Below are positions 16,616 through 23,044 of a DNA stretch of 37,499 bases, in pieces. This stretch comes from a virus. How positions within the stretch are numbered: position 1 is the stretch's first letter; every line of letters begins with the position of its first letter. Made by a program: the position numbers and the translations under genes. Under the pieces are notes generated by a model that was given only the letters and a program-made list of their open reading frames with translations, searched no databases and was not told the DNA's origin. The stretch lies in IMG/VR virus record IMGVR_UViG_3300009182_000155, positions 1 through 37,499 of that record; one strand, written 5' to 3'.

Positions 16616-17119
16616 CTAGCCAGCTCGCTCTGGCAACGCTCCAGCCGCCACAAACGAGTCCAAACTAAAACTCAACACATTCACACTCAACCCAGCCTCA
16701 TCAGCCATGCTTGGGAATACCTTGCTTGCGGCGGTAGCCAAATCAACCATCCTCCTGCTGTTGTCCAATGCAGACAATCCATCCATCTCGGCTAAAGCCG
16801 AGCTAGATCGTGCTAACGCACCAGCCATGTTCGTCTTGAATGTGTGCGAGGAGTTCTCCAAGTGTTGGTTAAGTGCGTCAGCACTGTGTGACACAGGCGT
16901 TACATCTCCATGTCCATTCTCTCTTTTGATTGCCACAATCGCATCCGCTTTTGCTCGTAGCTTCTGCACATTGGTGGCAGTCTCCCATTGGTAGCGTTTA
17001 GCCCATTGTCTGATGGTGCTTTCTTTTATGCCGTGGAGTTGCCCTGTCTCTTTTAAACTGCCGGTAGCTACAAAGGTTGCTCGTACTTGTTCTCTGTCGA
17101 TTGTGAGTGCTTTTGCCAT
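16616..17119 (-). CDS. HTH DNA-binding protein, candidate terminase small subunit or regulator, 167 aa
   Basis: The start chosen is ATG 17119 (MAKALTIDREQVRATF). Residues about 9-40 form a helix-turn-helix: VRATFVATGSLKETGQLHG then STIRQWAKRYQWET. The W-x-x-R-x-x-W ending of the second helix is typical of phage small terminase subunits and of transposase-like HTH proteins. The remainder is helical and Ala/Ser-rich, as expected for an oligomerising body. The gene lies 9 kb from the large terminase, on the same strand but in another block, so a transcriptional role is also possible. Its last codons run into repeat-like DNA (GALPERAG). A GGGGGAAAG/CTTTCCCCC palindrome sits 51 bases upstream in the leader. 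Confidence 0.6.
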   Translation of the reverse strand: MAKALTIDREQVRATFVATGSLKETGQLHGIKESTIRQWAKRYQWETATNVQKLRAKADAIVAIKRENGHGDVTPVSHSADALNQHLENSSHTFKTNMAGALARSSSALAEMDGLSALDNSRRMVDLATAASKVFPSMADEAGLSVNVLSFSLDSFVAAGALPERAG

Positions 17120-17169
17120 ATGCTTATTTAACTTAATATCATGAGCGTTACATCGTGTCGAGTTCATTT

Positions 17170-17189
17170 GGGGGAAAGGTCTTTCCCCC
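17170..17189. promoter_or_regulatory. Palindrome GGGGGAAAG-GT-CTTTCCCCC upstream of the HTH gene
   Basis: Perfect 9-base arms with a 2-base centre, 51 bases upstream of the HTH gene start at 17119. A second GC palindrome (GCGGGG/CCCCGC) lies at 17229-17245. Neither is followed by a T-tract, so they may be operators or leader hairpins rather than terminators. Confidence 0.4.
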
Positions 17190-17560
17190 CGAATGAGCCA
17201 GCAAAGCTGTCTCCTTCTCCCCTTTCTAGCGGGGGTTCCCCCCGCAACGCCCCCAGAAACAGTGTAGCCTTCGGCTAATTGTCCACTATTGTTTTCATTT
17301 GTAGGTTGGTATTCTGCTCGTTGTTACGCCACTTATCGTCGTCGCTTTGGCTCCTCCTTAATTGGCTACAACGGCATGGTATATCCTGTTATGATCCAAA
17401 TGGTATAATGGTTGTTGATTGGATCTGTCCAGATGTTAGGTATGTTATATGCTGAATTAATTGATCAACTTTGTAGCTAACATTGCTCATGTGCTGGGGC
17501 ACAGGAAGGCTTCGCAGGAATCTAATAGTGTGCCATCTTACATTCGCACACGCTCTTTTA

Positions 17561-17580
17561 TTGTTACGATATTGTAACAA
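17561..17580. promoter_or_regulatory. Operator-like inverted repeat TTGTTAC-N6-GTAACAA
   Basis: Perfect 7-base arms separated by six bases (GATATT), typical of a dimeric repressor site spaced about one helical turn. It lies in the AT-rich part of the intergenic region between the HTH gene and the plus-strand operon. No second copy was noticed. Confidence 0.5.
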
Positions 17581-17696
17581 TTCTTTAGTATACGCCAACC
17601 TGTTATCTGTTATCTTAACTGTATCGGAGACCCTCGAGACCAGCCAAGGTGAGCAACTCCGATTCTGACGATAGCGGCCGCAGTACGGACGCCCTT

Positions 17697-17820
17697 CCCC
17701 GATTTTTCGGGCGGGTTTAGCCATGCCTGCCAAGCCGATCGGCGACCACCATCGCCGGGTCTCCTCCGGGAGGCTTTAGGGAGACCCCCCTACTTCGCAG
17801 ATGCGAGCGTGAACCGCTCG
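17697..17820. ncRNA. Candidate structured RNA: run of consecutive hairpins
   Basis: Stems follow one another: CCCGA/TCGGG with TTTT loop (17698-17711); GGCGA/TCGCC (17741-17756); an 8-bp stem GGGTCTCC/GGAGACCC (17757-17787); TCGC/GCGA with loop AGAT (17795-17806); and CGAGCG/CGCTCG (17804-17820). The last two share bases and are alternatives. Strand and boundaries are unknown. No known RNA family is claimed. Confidence 0.35.
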
Positions 17821-18104
17821 GACAAGTATGGTAGCTGACACGCTCGTTCCTGCCTCCATTGAATTGTGAGGAAGTGTTTAATGTGTTTTGCCCTGCCCCA
17901 CCCGATTGACTCTGACCAGTATTAGCACACCCCAGAATGTCGGCAAAGGTAAGCAAACACGGAACACTTCAAGTGGCCTAGATTTTCGCTTAACAGCTTT
18001 TGCTCGTTATTAGCGGCCCCGCCAGACACGACCGATGCGATAAAGTCAGAAAAGGCCTTTGCCTACTCTACCTTCCCCGAAAGGCGTAAAGCAGTATTCA
18101 CCCA

Positions 18105-18171
18105 CACTAACATTTATTTAGTGGTATTATTAATCAACAACCTAGCATTGATGTTAGTTCAATGTTAGTTC
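18105..18171. promoter_or_regulatory. Three ATGTTAGT boxes upstream of the plus-strand operon
   Basis: ATGTTAGTTC occurs at 18151-18160 and 18162-18171, 11 bases apart (one helical turn). The inverse, ACTAACAT, is at 18106-18113, within a CACTAA/TTAGTG inverted repeat (18105-18123). Same-face repeats like these suit a regulator binding site or iterons. Confidence 0.45.
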
Positions 18172-18176
18172 TTTTT

Positions 18177-18213
18177 AAGAAAAAAAATTTTCCGCTCCCG
18201 CTGGGAGCGGAAA
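18177..18213 (-). terminator. Strong rho-independent terminator (minus strand)
   Basis: A perfect 11-bp stem TTTCCGCTCCC/GGGAGCGGAAA with a 3-base loop (18189-18213). On the minus strand it is followed by ATTTTTTTCTT. On the plus strand the following bases are only weakly U-rich. It would stop antisense transcription coming from the direction of the plus-strand operon. Confidence 0.8.
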
Positions 18214-18301
18214 GCTTCTTTTCTACCAACTTGCTAACGCTTTCCGCTTTAGCATCACACAACAACCGAGTTGGTCGCTCGCTAACTGAACCAAACGCAG
18301 T

Positions 18302-18451
18302 ATGAAAACAACACAAGATGCCAAATGGCAAAAATGGGAAACCGCCAAAATCCAAGCTGGCGGAATCCGCAAAGCAATAGCAAAAACAGCCGCATACACA
18401 GCGGTATTTGCATTCATTGTCTACATCGAAGCAGTTATCTTCTTCGTGTAA
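18302..18451 (+). CDS. Small single-span membrane protein, 49 aa
   Basis: A basic, polar N-terminus (KTTQDAKWQKWETAKIQAGG) is followed by a hydrophobic C-terminal helix AAYTAVFAFIVYIEAVIFFV (residues about 30-49), interrupted by one Glu. The predicted topology is cytoplasmic N-terminus with one membrane span ending at the C-terminus. It is the first gene of the plus-strand operon, 31 bases ahead of the amidoligase. A partner role (membrane anchor) for the amidoligase or amidotransferase is inferred only from the operon. No known family. Confidence 0.6.
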   Translation: MKTTQDAKWQKWETAKIQAGGIRKAIAKTAAYTAVFAFIVYIEAVIFFV

Positions 18452-18482
18452 ACGCAACCACACCCAAACAACAACATTAACT

Positions 18483-19739
18483 ATGAACTACCAAGCCATC
18501 GTTAAGTCCCAAGGCTCGCTATATGCCGCTGGCCTTACCATCATGCAGGCTCGCAACTGGGGCACATCCCCTCGCAATGCGGGTCTGTCAGACATACTAG
18601 AGCGTGATCAATTCAAACGCTTGCACGACATCTATCGCCGCAAGCAATGGTATACCAACGCAACTAACACTGAAGAAACCACAAAGCTTGAGCGTGAGAC
18701 TATGCGTAAAGTTTACCGCATGGCATTAGGTCGCCGCAAGTTTAGGGCAATCTTCCGCAAATACTCGGTCAAAGATGTGTGGCGGCAAGTAACTCAACGC
18801 ACAAATATATATATCGGTTGCGAATTAGACCTGCAACTACGAAAAGAAATTGGTTATGCCATACACAAGCTGGAAAAGGCTCACATCGACAGCAATATCA
18901 TAACTAAAGTCGAGAAGCCGCTCTATGAGTCAATGCCGCTCTACACTTGCTCTGGTGAGCTTGAGGCAACCAGCATGGATACATTCCGCATCCGCAAGCT
19001 TGCCAAAGGCAAAAGCTCTGCAAGCAGTCGCCATGAGTATTGGAAGCACTCGGCTCATCTGAACTTCGCTCGTGATGGCGGAGGGCAGGCAGAGACGCAG
19101 TTCCTCATCCGTCCAGAACTCACTCGCATTGTATGCGGTCTGGTTCGCACACTGGGCAGTCAATCCCGCAATGGTGGTCACATCCACATTAACTGCGGCA
19201 AAAACGAAGCCATAGGCGAGAGCGTCTATTCAGCACTGCGTTATAACCTGACTTGGATGCGTTGGCTTGTTCCATACAGCCGCCGCTCCGGGCACTGGTC
19301 GCAGATGAATACTGTCTGTTGCTCGTTCAATCGTGCAAAATCAGTTAAGGCAACAGCCTTATCTGCAAACACTTGGAACAGAACAGGCACTGTAGAGATG
19401 CGTCTGTGGGGCACTTCCAAGAAAGTCGAAGACTGGATCGGTCGCCGTGACATCATGCAGGCAATAGCCAAGTGGTCAGAATGGCAAGATGTAGATAGCC
19501 TTAACAGCTATCCACTTGCAGAAGAGACAACCCGCATTGCTTGGCCCGAGTTCGTTCGCTGGTCATCAGTTAACGCACCAGAGGCTCTTGCATATGCATT
19601 GCGTGTAATCCGCAAAAAGTGCAGAGCGGCATCAACGCCACAGAAAGACAGGGAAGCCTGCAACCTACTCTGGCAAGAGTTTGAAGCAACAGGCATCCGA
19701 GTCCGTGGCTTTCGTCGCCGTAACCCAGTCGTATTATGA
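18483..19739 (+). CDS. Amidoligase (glutamine-synthetase-like COOH-NH2 ligase), 418 aa
   Basis: Predicted ATP-dependent enzyme joining a carboxylate to an amine. It shows the signature of the Amidoligase_2-type, glutamine-synthetase-fold ligases: acidic metal-binding strands (GCEL at 112-115, GELE at 158-161), the GGHIHIN motif (231-237) and a late TVEMRLWG strand (303-310) followed by a helix. The start is taken as ATG 18483, because upstream in-frame TTG starts would overlap the 49-aa gene. The stop overlaps the next start (ATGA at 19736-19739). Comparative genomics by others has linked such phage enzymes with amidotransferases and ATP-grasp ligases in peptide or small-molecule modification. 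Both partner types are present here. The substrate cannot be told from sequence. Confidence 0.82.
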   Translation: MNYQAIVKSQGSLYAAGLTIMQARNWGTSPRNAGLSDILERDQFKRLHDIYRRKQWYTNATNTEETTKLERETMRKVYRMALGRRKFRAIFRKYSVKDVWRQVTQRTNIYIGCELDLQLRKEIGYAIHKLEKAHIDSNIITKVEKPLYESMPLYTCSGELEATSMDTFRIRKLAKGKSSASSRHEYWKHSAHLNFARDGGGQAETQFLIRPELTRIVCGLVRTLGSQSRNGGHIHINCGKNEAIGESVYSALRYNLTWMRWLVPYSRRSGHWSQMNTVCCSFNRAKSVKATALSANTWNRTGTVEMRLWGTSKKVEDWIGRRDIMQAIAKWSEWQDVDSLNSYPLAEETTRIAWPEFVRWSSVNAPEALAYALRVIRKKCRAASTPQKDREACNLLWQEFEATGIRVRGFRRRNPVVL

Positions 19740-19984
19740 AACAGAGAAAACACAAAGCTGGAGACACCAGAGAAGACGGATTCAGATACTGGGGGCTTCA
19801 GCATAAAAAGCGGAAATCTGGCTGGAAGACATACGAGGTCTGGCTCTCTCCAGAAACCTACCAGAAGCAAATTGAATACAACAGGGTAAGAAGCCGCAGG
19901 GTTGCTAAAGAAAAATCCTACAGGCTTCGCAAAAAACCATTCCTTGCACGACTTGCAAAGGCATGGACAACAATCGTCGGTTAA
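19736..19984 (+). CDS. Small basic protein in the amidoligase operon, 82 aa
   Basis: Starts within the amidoligase stop (ATGA overlap), so it is coupled to it. The protein is strongly basic, with an aromatic centre: EDGFRYWGLQHKKRKSG, then WKTYEVWLSPETYQKQIEYN, and an Arg/Lys-rich C-terminus. The pattern of a short beta hairpin followed by W-x-x-P-E-x-Y and a basic helix resembles small nucleic-acid-associated phage proteins. I cannot assign a family. It could be an RNA- or DNA-binding partner or the polypeptide substrate of the amidoligase; both are speculation from context. Confidence 0.65.
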   Translation: MKQRKHKAGDTREDGFRYWGLQHKKRKSGWKTYEVWLSPETYQKQIEYNRVRSRRVAKEKSYRLRKKPFLARLAKAWTTIVG

Positions 19985-20006
19985 CAACAATAAAGGAAAC
20001 AACATT

Positions 20007-21023
20007 ATGTGTAAATTAGTCGGATGGACATCAAGCAAGAATAATCCACTTGCAAAAGCAATGGCAGATGCGGCACTACAAGCCGCTCACGATCAGATCA
20101 GAAAAACCGAGCGTGACGGCTTCGGCTACGCACAGGCTGGTTCGACTGGCCTTCGTGCCCGATACCTCGACCCGCATGAGTTCCACGATATGAATGGGAT
20201 TCCGAATCTATATCGCAGAGCTGGCAAGATGGCAGAAGCCTTCGCAACCACCTATCGCACAGCCCACGAGGGCAGTTACAAGCCAGACCGTCATATGATC
20301 GGTCACGGCAGAACAGCCACTTGCGGCATCAACCTAGAGAATGTGCATCCGTTCCGCAGGAGCGGTTGGACACTCGCCCACAATGGCGTGATCAACTGGG
20401 AAGGCCCAAAGTGCAAATCACACGAGAAAGTAACTTGCGACAGCCAGCACTTGCTTATCGCAATGGCTGACAACACGCCAATGCTCAAGCGTAAGGAGCA
20501 ATTGGAACACATCAGCGGTTACGCCGCTTTCCTTGCACTTAACCCGCAAGGCAAGCTTATCGTTGCCGTTGACGACAGGGCAAGGCTCTACGCTGGCATA
20601 ACTAGCAAAGAGCGTTGGATCTTTGGCACCACGCCAGAGATTGTCGAAGCCGTCGCAGATGCATGGAACTGCAGTGGAGTCACTGCTTATCCACTAGCCG
20701 CTTGGACTTGGCTTGAGTTTGCCGAAGGTGGCAAAGAGCCAGAGTTAAGCGACTGGAAGCACAAGCAGGCGACAACCCGCCAGCTTGGTTTTGCCTCGCA
20801 AAGCCTCGGCAAAGGCTGGGACAAGTCAACGCACCGCAAACGCAAGGAATACCCTGCGTCATCAGCCGGGGCTTGGCAGTATAGCAACTACGGATCAGCC
20901 AGTAACAGCAGTGCTACTTGGCTATCCGCACACGAGGCCGCAGAACAGCGGGAGCTTATGACTGAAGCGGATGCCATCGCCGCAGTTGACGCTTCCGAAC
21001 TCGGAATCGGAGACTACAAGTGA
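20007..21023 (+). CDS. Class II glutamine amidotransferase (Ntn hydrolase), 338 aa
   Basis: Predicted to hydrolyse glutamine and deliver ammonia, or to act as a related amide hydrolase. The start at 20007 puts Cys at position 2 (MCKLVGW), the catalytic N-terminal nucleophile after Met removal. Further GATase-II signatures are DGFGYA (37-42), HGRTATCG (100-107), HPF (114-116) and HNGVI (125-129), as in glucosamine-synthase-type domains. The C-terminal 90 residues are polar and Ser-rich, with no synthase domain, so this is a free glutaminase domain that needs a partner; the amidoligase of the same operon is the obvious one. AAGGA lies 10 bases upstream of the ATG. The next gene starts inside its stop (GTGA). 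Confidence 0.88.
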   Translation: MCKLVGWTSSKNNPLAKAMADAALQAAHDQIRKTERDGFGYAQAGSTGLRARYLDPHEFHDMNGIPNLYRRAGKMAEAFATTYRTAHEGSYKPDRHMIGHGRTATCGINLENVHPFRRSGWTLAHNGVINWEGPKCKSHEKVTCDSQHLLIAMADNTPMLKRKEQLEHISGYAAFLALNPQGKLIVAVDDRARLYAGITSKERWIFGTTPEIVEAVADAWNCSGVTAYPLAAWTWLEFAEGGKEPELSDWKHKQATTRQLGFASQSLGKGWDKSTHRKRKEYPASSAGAWQYSNYGSASNSSATWLSAHEAAEQRELMTEADAIAAVDASELGIGDYK

Positions 21024-21112
21024 GCAACAGCCGTAAACGACTTCTGGAATGGCTGATCGCCTTCTGGCTCGTCGCAATGGCTACTTGCGTTAACGATCAC
21101 TTCAGACAATAA
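21020..21112 (+). CDS. Membrane micropeptide, 30 aa
   Basis: GTG at 21020 overlaps the TGA stop of the amidotransferase (GTGA), a coupled arrangement. The peptide has a basic N-terminus (SNSRKR) and one hydrophobic span (LLEWLIAFWLVAMATCV), then a polar end NDHFRQ. It closes the plus-strand operon, 8 bases before a strong terminator. It mirrors the 49-aa membrane protein at the other end of the operon. Function unknown. Confidence 0.55.
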   Translation: MSNSRKRLLEWLIAFWLVAMATCVNDHFRQ

Positions 21113-21120
21113 CAGAATCT

Positions 21121-21157
21121 GGGTCGGGGGGCTTACGCCTCCCGGCCCTTTTTTTTT
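21121..21157 (+). terminator. Strong rho-independent terminator (plus strand)
   Basis: A 12-bp stem GGGTCGGGGGGC/GCCTCCCGGCCC (two G-U pairs, loop TTAC) is followed by nine T. It ends the amidoligase operon. Confidence 0.92.
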
Positions 21158-21172
21158 GTTGCAAAAATAGTC

Positions 21173-21188
21173 CCTCGCTTCGCTCGGC
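21173..21188 (+). repeat. Distant copy of CCTCGCTTCGCTCGGC
   Basis: A perfect 16-base match to the repeats at 16225 and 16444, now on the far side of the plus-strand operon, in the same orientation. Nearby GCCACCTCAACTC (21206-21218) also matches 16279-16291, so the homology extends beyond the core word. Confidence 0.85.
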
Positions 21189-21237
21189 CCTTTCGATGCT
21201 TTAGTGCCACCTCAACTCGGACATCCACGCCCGCCCC

Positions 21238-21291
21238 TTATTATGCGGGGCGATGCCTTTGCAGGGCGATCCCATTATTATGCGGGGCGAT
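21238..21291. repeat. Two 17-base direct repeats TTATTATGCGGGGCGAT
   Basis: Identical copies at 21238-21254 and 21275-21291. The first forms a CGCCCC/GGGGCG hairpin with the bases before it. The second encodes the last codons and the stop of the 35-aa membrane micropeptide on the minus strand. Confidence 0.85.
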
Positions 21292-21385
21292 CTGGGTCGT
21301 CGCCCTTCGGTAGCAGGCACAGCCCAATGAAGATAAGGCAGAACGCCAACATGAGTGCTAGGAATATGATTATATTCGTTATCAT
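21278..21385 (-). CDS. Membrane micropeptide, 35 aa
   Basis: ATG at 21385 overlaps the TGA stop of the GT4 glycosyltransferase (ATGA), a coupled arrangement. The peptide is one long hydrophobic helix (IIIFLALMLAFCLIFIGLCL, about residues 5-24) with a short charged tail PKGDDPDRPA. It is the last gene of the right-hand minus-strand block. It could anchor the glycosyltransferase to the membrane or act as a holin-like or exclusion peptide; none of this is shown by the sequence. Confidence 0.6.
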   Translation of the reverse strand: MITNIIIFLALMLAFCLIFIGLCLLPKGDDPDRPA

Positions 21386-22515
21386 TGCGGGTAGTTGCGT
21401 GAGAGCCAGCTTAACTCTGTTCGTGATTCGTTAAGTTCATACCATCCAGCCTTGCCATAAATGTTGGATATGCTGGTAAAGTATTCCTCATACATTGCGG
21501 CAACTTTCTCCATGCTAAAGTTTTCGGCCCAAGCCCTACACTTTTTGGGGTCGATGGTATGGATGTTCTTTGCGGCCCAGACAAACTGCTCAAAGGTGCG
21601 GCATCGGTATCCTGTTACGCCGTGGAGGTTAAGCTCTTGGAAGCAACCCCAGTCAGTAGAGATGATAGGAGTGCCAGATAGCATACCTTCAATCTGAACT
21701 CCGCCGAAAGGCTCCCCATACATGGTGGCTACGAATTGCCCTTTAGCGTTTGCCATTAGCTTACGCCTCTCTTCCACTCCTGCGTAGCCCACGAACTCCA
21801 CATGACTAGGTATTTCCGTGTAGCCCATAGCCTTTATGTCTCCCTGTCCCGCCACTTTTAGCTTGGCTCCGATGGCTTGCGTCACTTCAATAGCGATATG
21901 CAACCCCTTATGATGGCCTATCCTGCCAATGAATAGGAAGTAGTCCTCCTTGTCTGCGTTGAAAGTGAACTGCCTCGTGTCAAAGTAGTTAGGAATCACG
22001 GCATCATACCAGCTGAACTTATCTGGCGTTCCCACGGCCTCGGTTCCGTGGAAGGCCCCTAGCATATACTGCGATTCGTAAACCTTATATGGGGCGAATG
22101 TGCCGCCGGGATACCCGATCCCCGGCTCTACGACGATCATATCGGGGTTAGCGTCTGCTACAGGGCGATGTCCATGCCCCCAGAAGCAGAGGAGGAAGTC
22201 GCCATACTGCTTGCGTTTAGCGATCTCCTCGTTTGTTCTGGCATAGAACATCTTGTAGGCAGGATCATCCATTGCGAACTTAAACACATTGCTGTGCCAA
22301 TCGTAGTCGCCGTAGGCTTCCTTTAGGACGGCATCGTTAGTAGTGCCGACGATCTCATCAGCCACCACTTCGCTTCTGTCATGTCCGTAGTGAATTATGT
22401 AGTGGCCTCTGGCCTTCATCATCTCGCAGAACTTAACCACCTTCTGCGTGAACGCACAGGCTATGTAGTCAGCGTTGCTAATTGTGTGGGGAATACCCAA
22501 GCAGTGAAATCTCAT
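21382..22515 (-). CDS. GT4-type glycosyltransferase (GT-B fold), 377 aa
   Basis: Predicted retaining glycosyltransferase using a nucleotide sugar. The C-terminal domain has the expected GRIGHHKG loop (197-204), a helix after HVEFVGYAG, and the EPFGGVQIE motif (268-276) where the two Glu seven residues apart contact the donor. GTPIISTDWG (281-290) follows, as in GT4 enzymes. The N-terminal half is the acceptor domain (LGIPHTISNADY...). The length is normal for a single GT-B enzyme. It overlaps the 63-aa gene upstream and the membrane micropeptide downstream by 4 bases each. Its target, a virion protein, host glycan or nucleic acid, is unknown. Confidence 0.88.
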   Translation of the reverse strand: MRFHCLGIPHTISNADYIACAFTQKVVKFCEMMKARGHYIIHYGHDRSEVVADEIVGTTNDAVLKEAYGDYDWHSNVFKFAMDDPAYKMFYARTNEEIAKRKQYGDFLLCFWGHGHRPVADANPDMIVVEPGIGYPGGTFAPYKVYESQYMLGAFHGTEAVGTPDKFSWYDAVIPNYFDTRQFTFNADKEDYFLFIGRIGHHKGLHIAIEVTQAIGAKLKVAGQGDIKAMGYTEIPSHVEFVGYAGVEERRKLMANAKGQFVATMYGEPFGGVQIEGMLSGTPIISTDWGCFQELNLHGVTGYRCRTFEQFVWAAKNIHTIDPKKCRAWAENFSMEKVAAMYEEYFTSISNIYGKAGWYELNESRTELSWLSRNYPQ

Positions 22516-22703
22516 TTCTTCTTCCTCCTATCGTGCATGAATGTAGTTAAGCGTTCTGGTTCCTTATCGAATCCCCTCCGCTTCCAGAAGCCATCAATGG
22601 CCTTCCTCATCACATAGGATAAGTGTAGCTCATTAGCATGGCTCCCAGATTCGTCGGCCTCAATCCTTAAAGGAACTCCATTGTGGGTTCCGTTATCGCT
22701 CAT
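22512..22703 (-). CDS. Small hypothetical protein, 63 aa
   Basis: Unknown family, polar, with a His-containing N-terminus (SDNGTHNGVPLRIEADESG) and a basic C-terminus (MHDRRKKK). ATGA overlaps on both sides (22700-22703 and 22512-22515) make it part of a coupled run and support it as a gene. No motif is seen. Confidence 0.6.
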   Translation of the reverse strand: MSDNGTHNGVPLRIEADESGSHANELHLSYVMRKAIDGFWKRRGFDKEPERLTTFMHDRRKKK

Positions 22704-23044
22704 TCTGGCAGGATACCGCTATTGACCTTACGCAGAATGTCCTCCATCTGACAAAGGGGACAATCGGTCTTATCCTCGTCATCGTTTCCGTGGTCGAATC
22801 CTTCCCGCTGTGCGGCAAATATAAAGATAATGGTATAAGCCCTGCCAAGAATCTCAAACATCTCTGGAGCGGCGGCAAATAGCTTTGCTATATTGATGCT
22901 CTCCTTGATGGCGATGGCGGCAGAGATTGATGCCACCTCACGGCCTTCTGCATCTAGGATGCAATCACCATCCGCTCGGAATGGGAACTGCATGGGGACT
23001 AAAGCTCTGTCCTTAAACTCTTCTGGCACGATTAGGTTACTCAT
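22700..23044 (-). CDS. Conserved-type phage hypothetical protein with AAPEM motif, 114 aa
   Basis: The start is ATG 23044, preceded by a CAAAACAAAACAA leader. The middle reads DCILDAEGREVASI (52-69 region), then AKLFAAAPEMFEIL, resembling the I-x-A-A-P-E-x-L-E motif common in small phage proteins of unknown function. A C-terminal CPLCQ pair may bind metal. It overlaps its downstream neighbour by 4 bases (ATGA) and its upstream neighbour by 8 bases. Function is not known. Confidence 0.65.
   Translation of the reverse strand: MSNLIVPEEFKDRALVPMQFPFRADGDCILDAEGREVASISAAIAIKESINIAKLFAAAPEMFEILGRAYTIIFIFAAQREGFDHGNDDEDKTDCPLCQMEDILRKVNSGILPE

Larger units (their letters stand above)
17168..18301. 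other. 1.1-kb intergenic control region between divergent genes
   Basis: No convincing protein gene. A 114-codon minus frame (17733-17389) covers the palindrome at 17561-17580 but has no recognisable features. The region separates the minus-strand HTH gene from the plus-strand amidoligase operon. It contains an AT-rich part (17390-17620), a GC-rich structured part (17690-17820), ATGTTAGT repeats and a strong minus-strand terminator. It is a natural place for promoters, an origin or a non-coding RNA. Confidence 0.65.

Noticed and set aside
17389-17733. 114-codon minus-strand frame in the intergenic region
   Set aside because: No recognisable domain, atypical composition, and it overlays the TTGTTAC dyad and part of the hairpin run; treated as chance.
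15503-18301. tRNA genes in the gene-poor zone
   Set aside because: No cloverleaf with a T-loop GTTCRA motif was found by eye on either strand.
21204-21434. Plus-strand frame with a hydrophobic end
   Set aside because: It is antisense to the 35-aa membrane peptide and the end of the GT4 gene, which have the better evidence (ATGA overlap).
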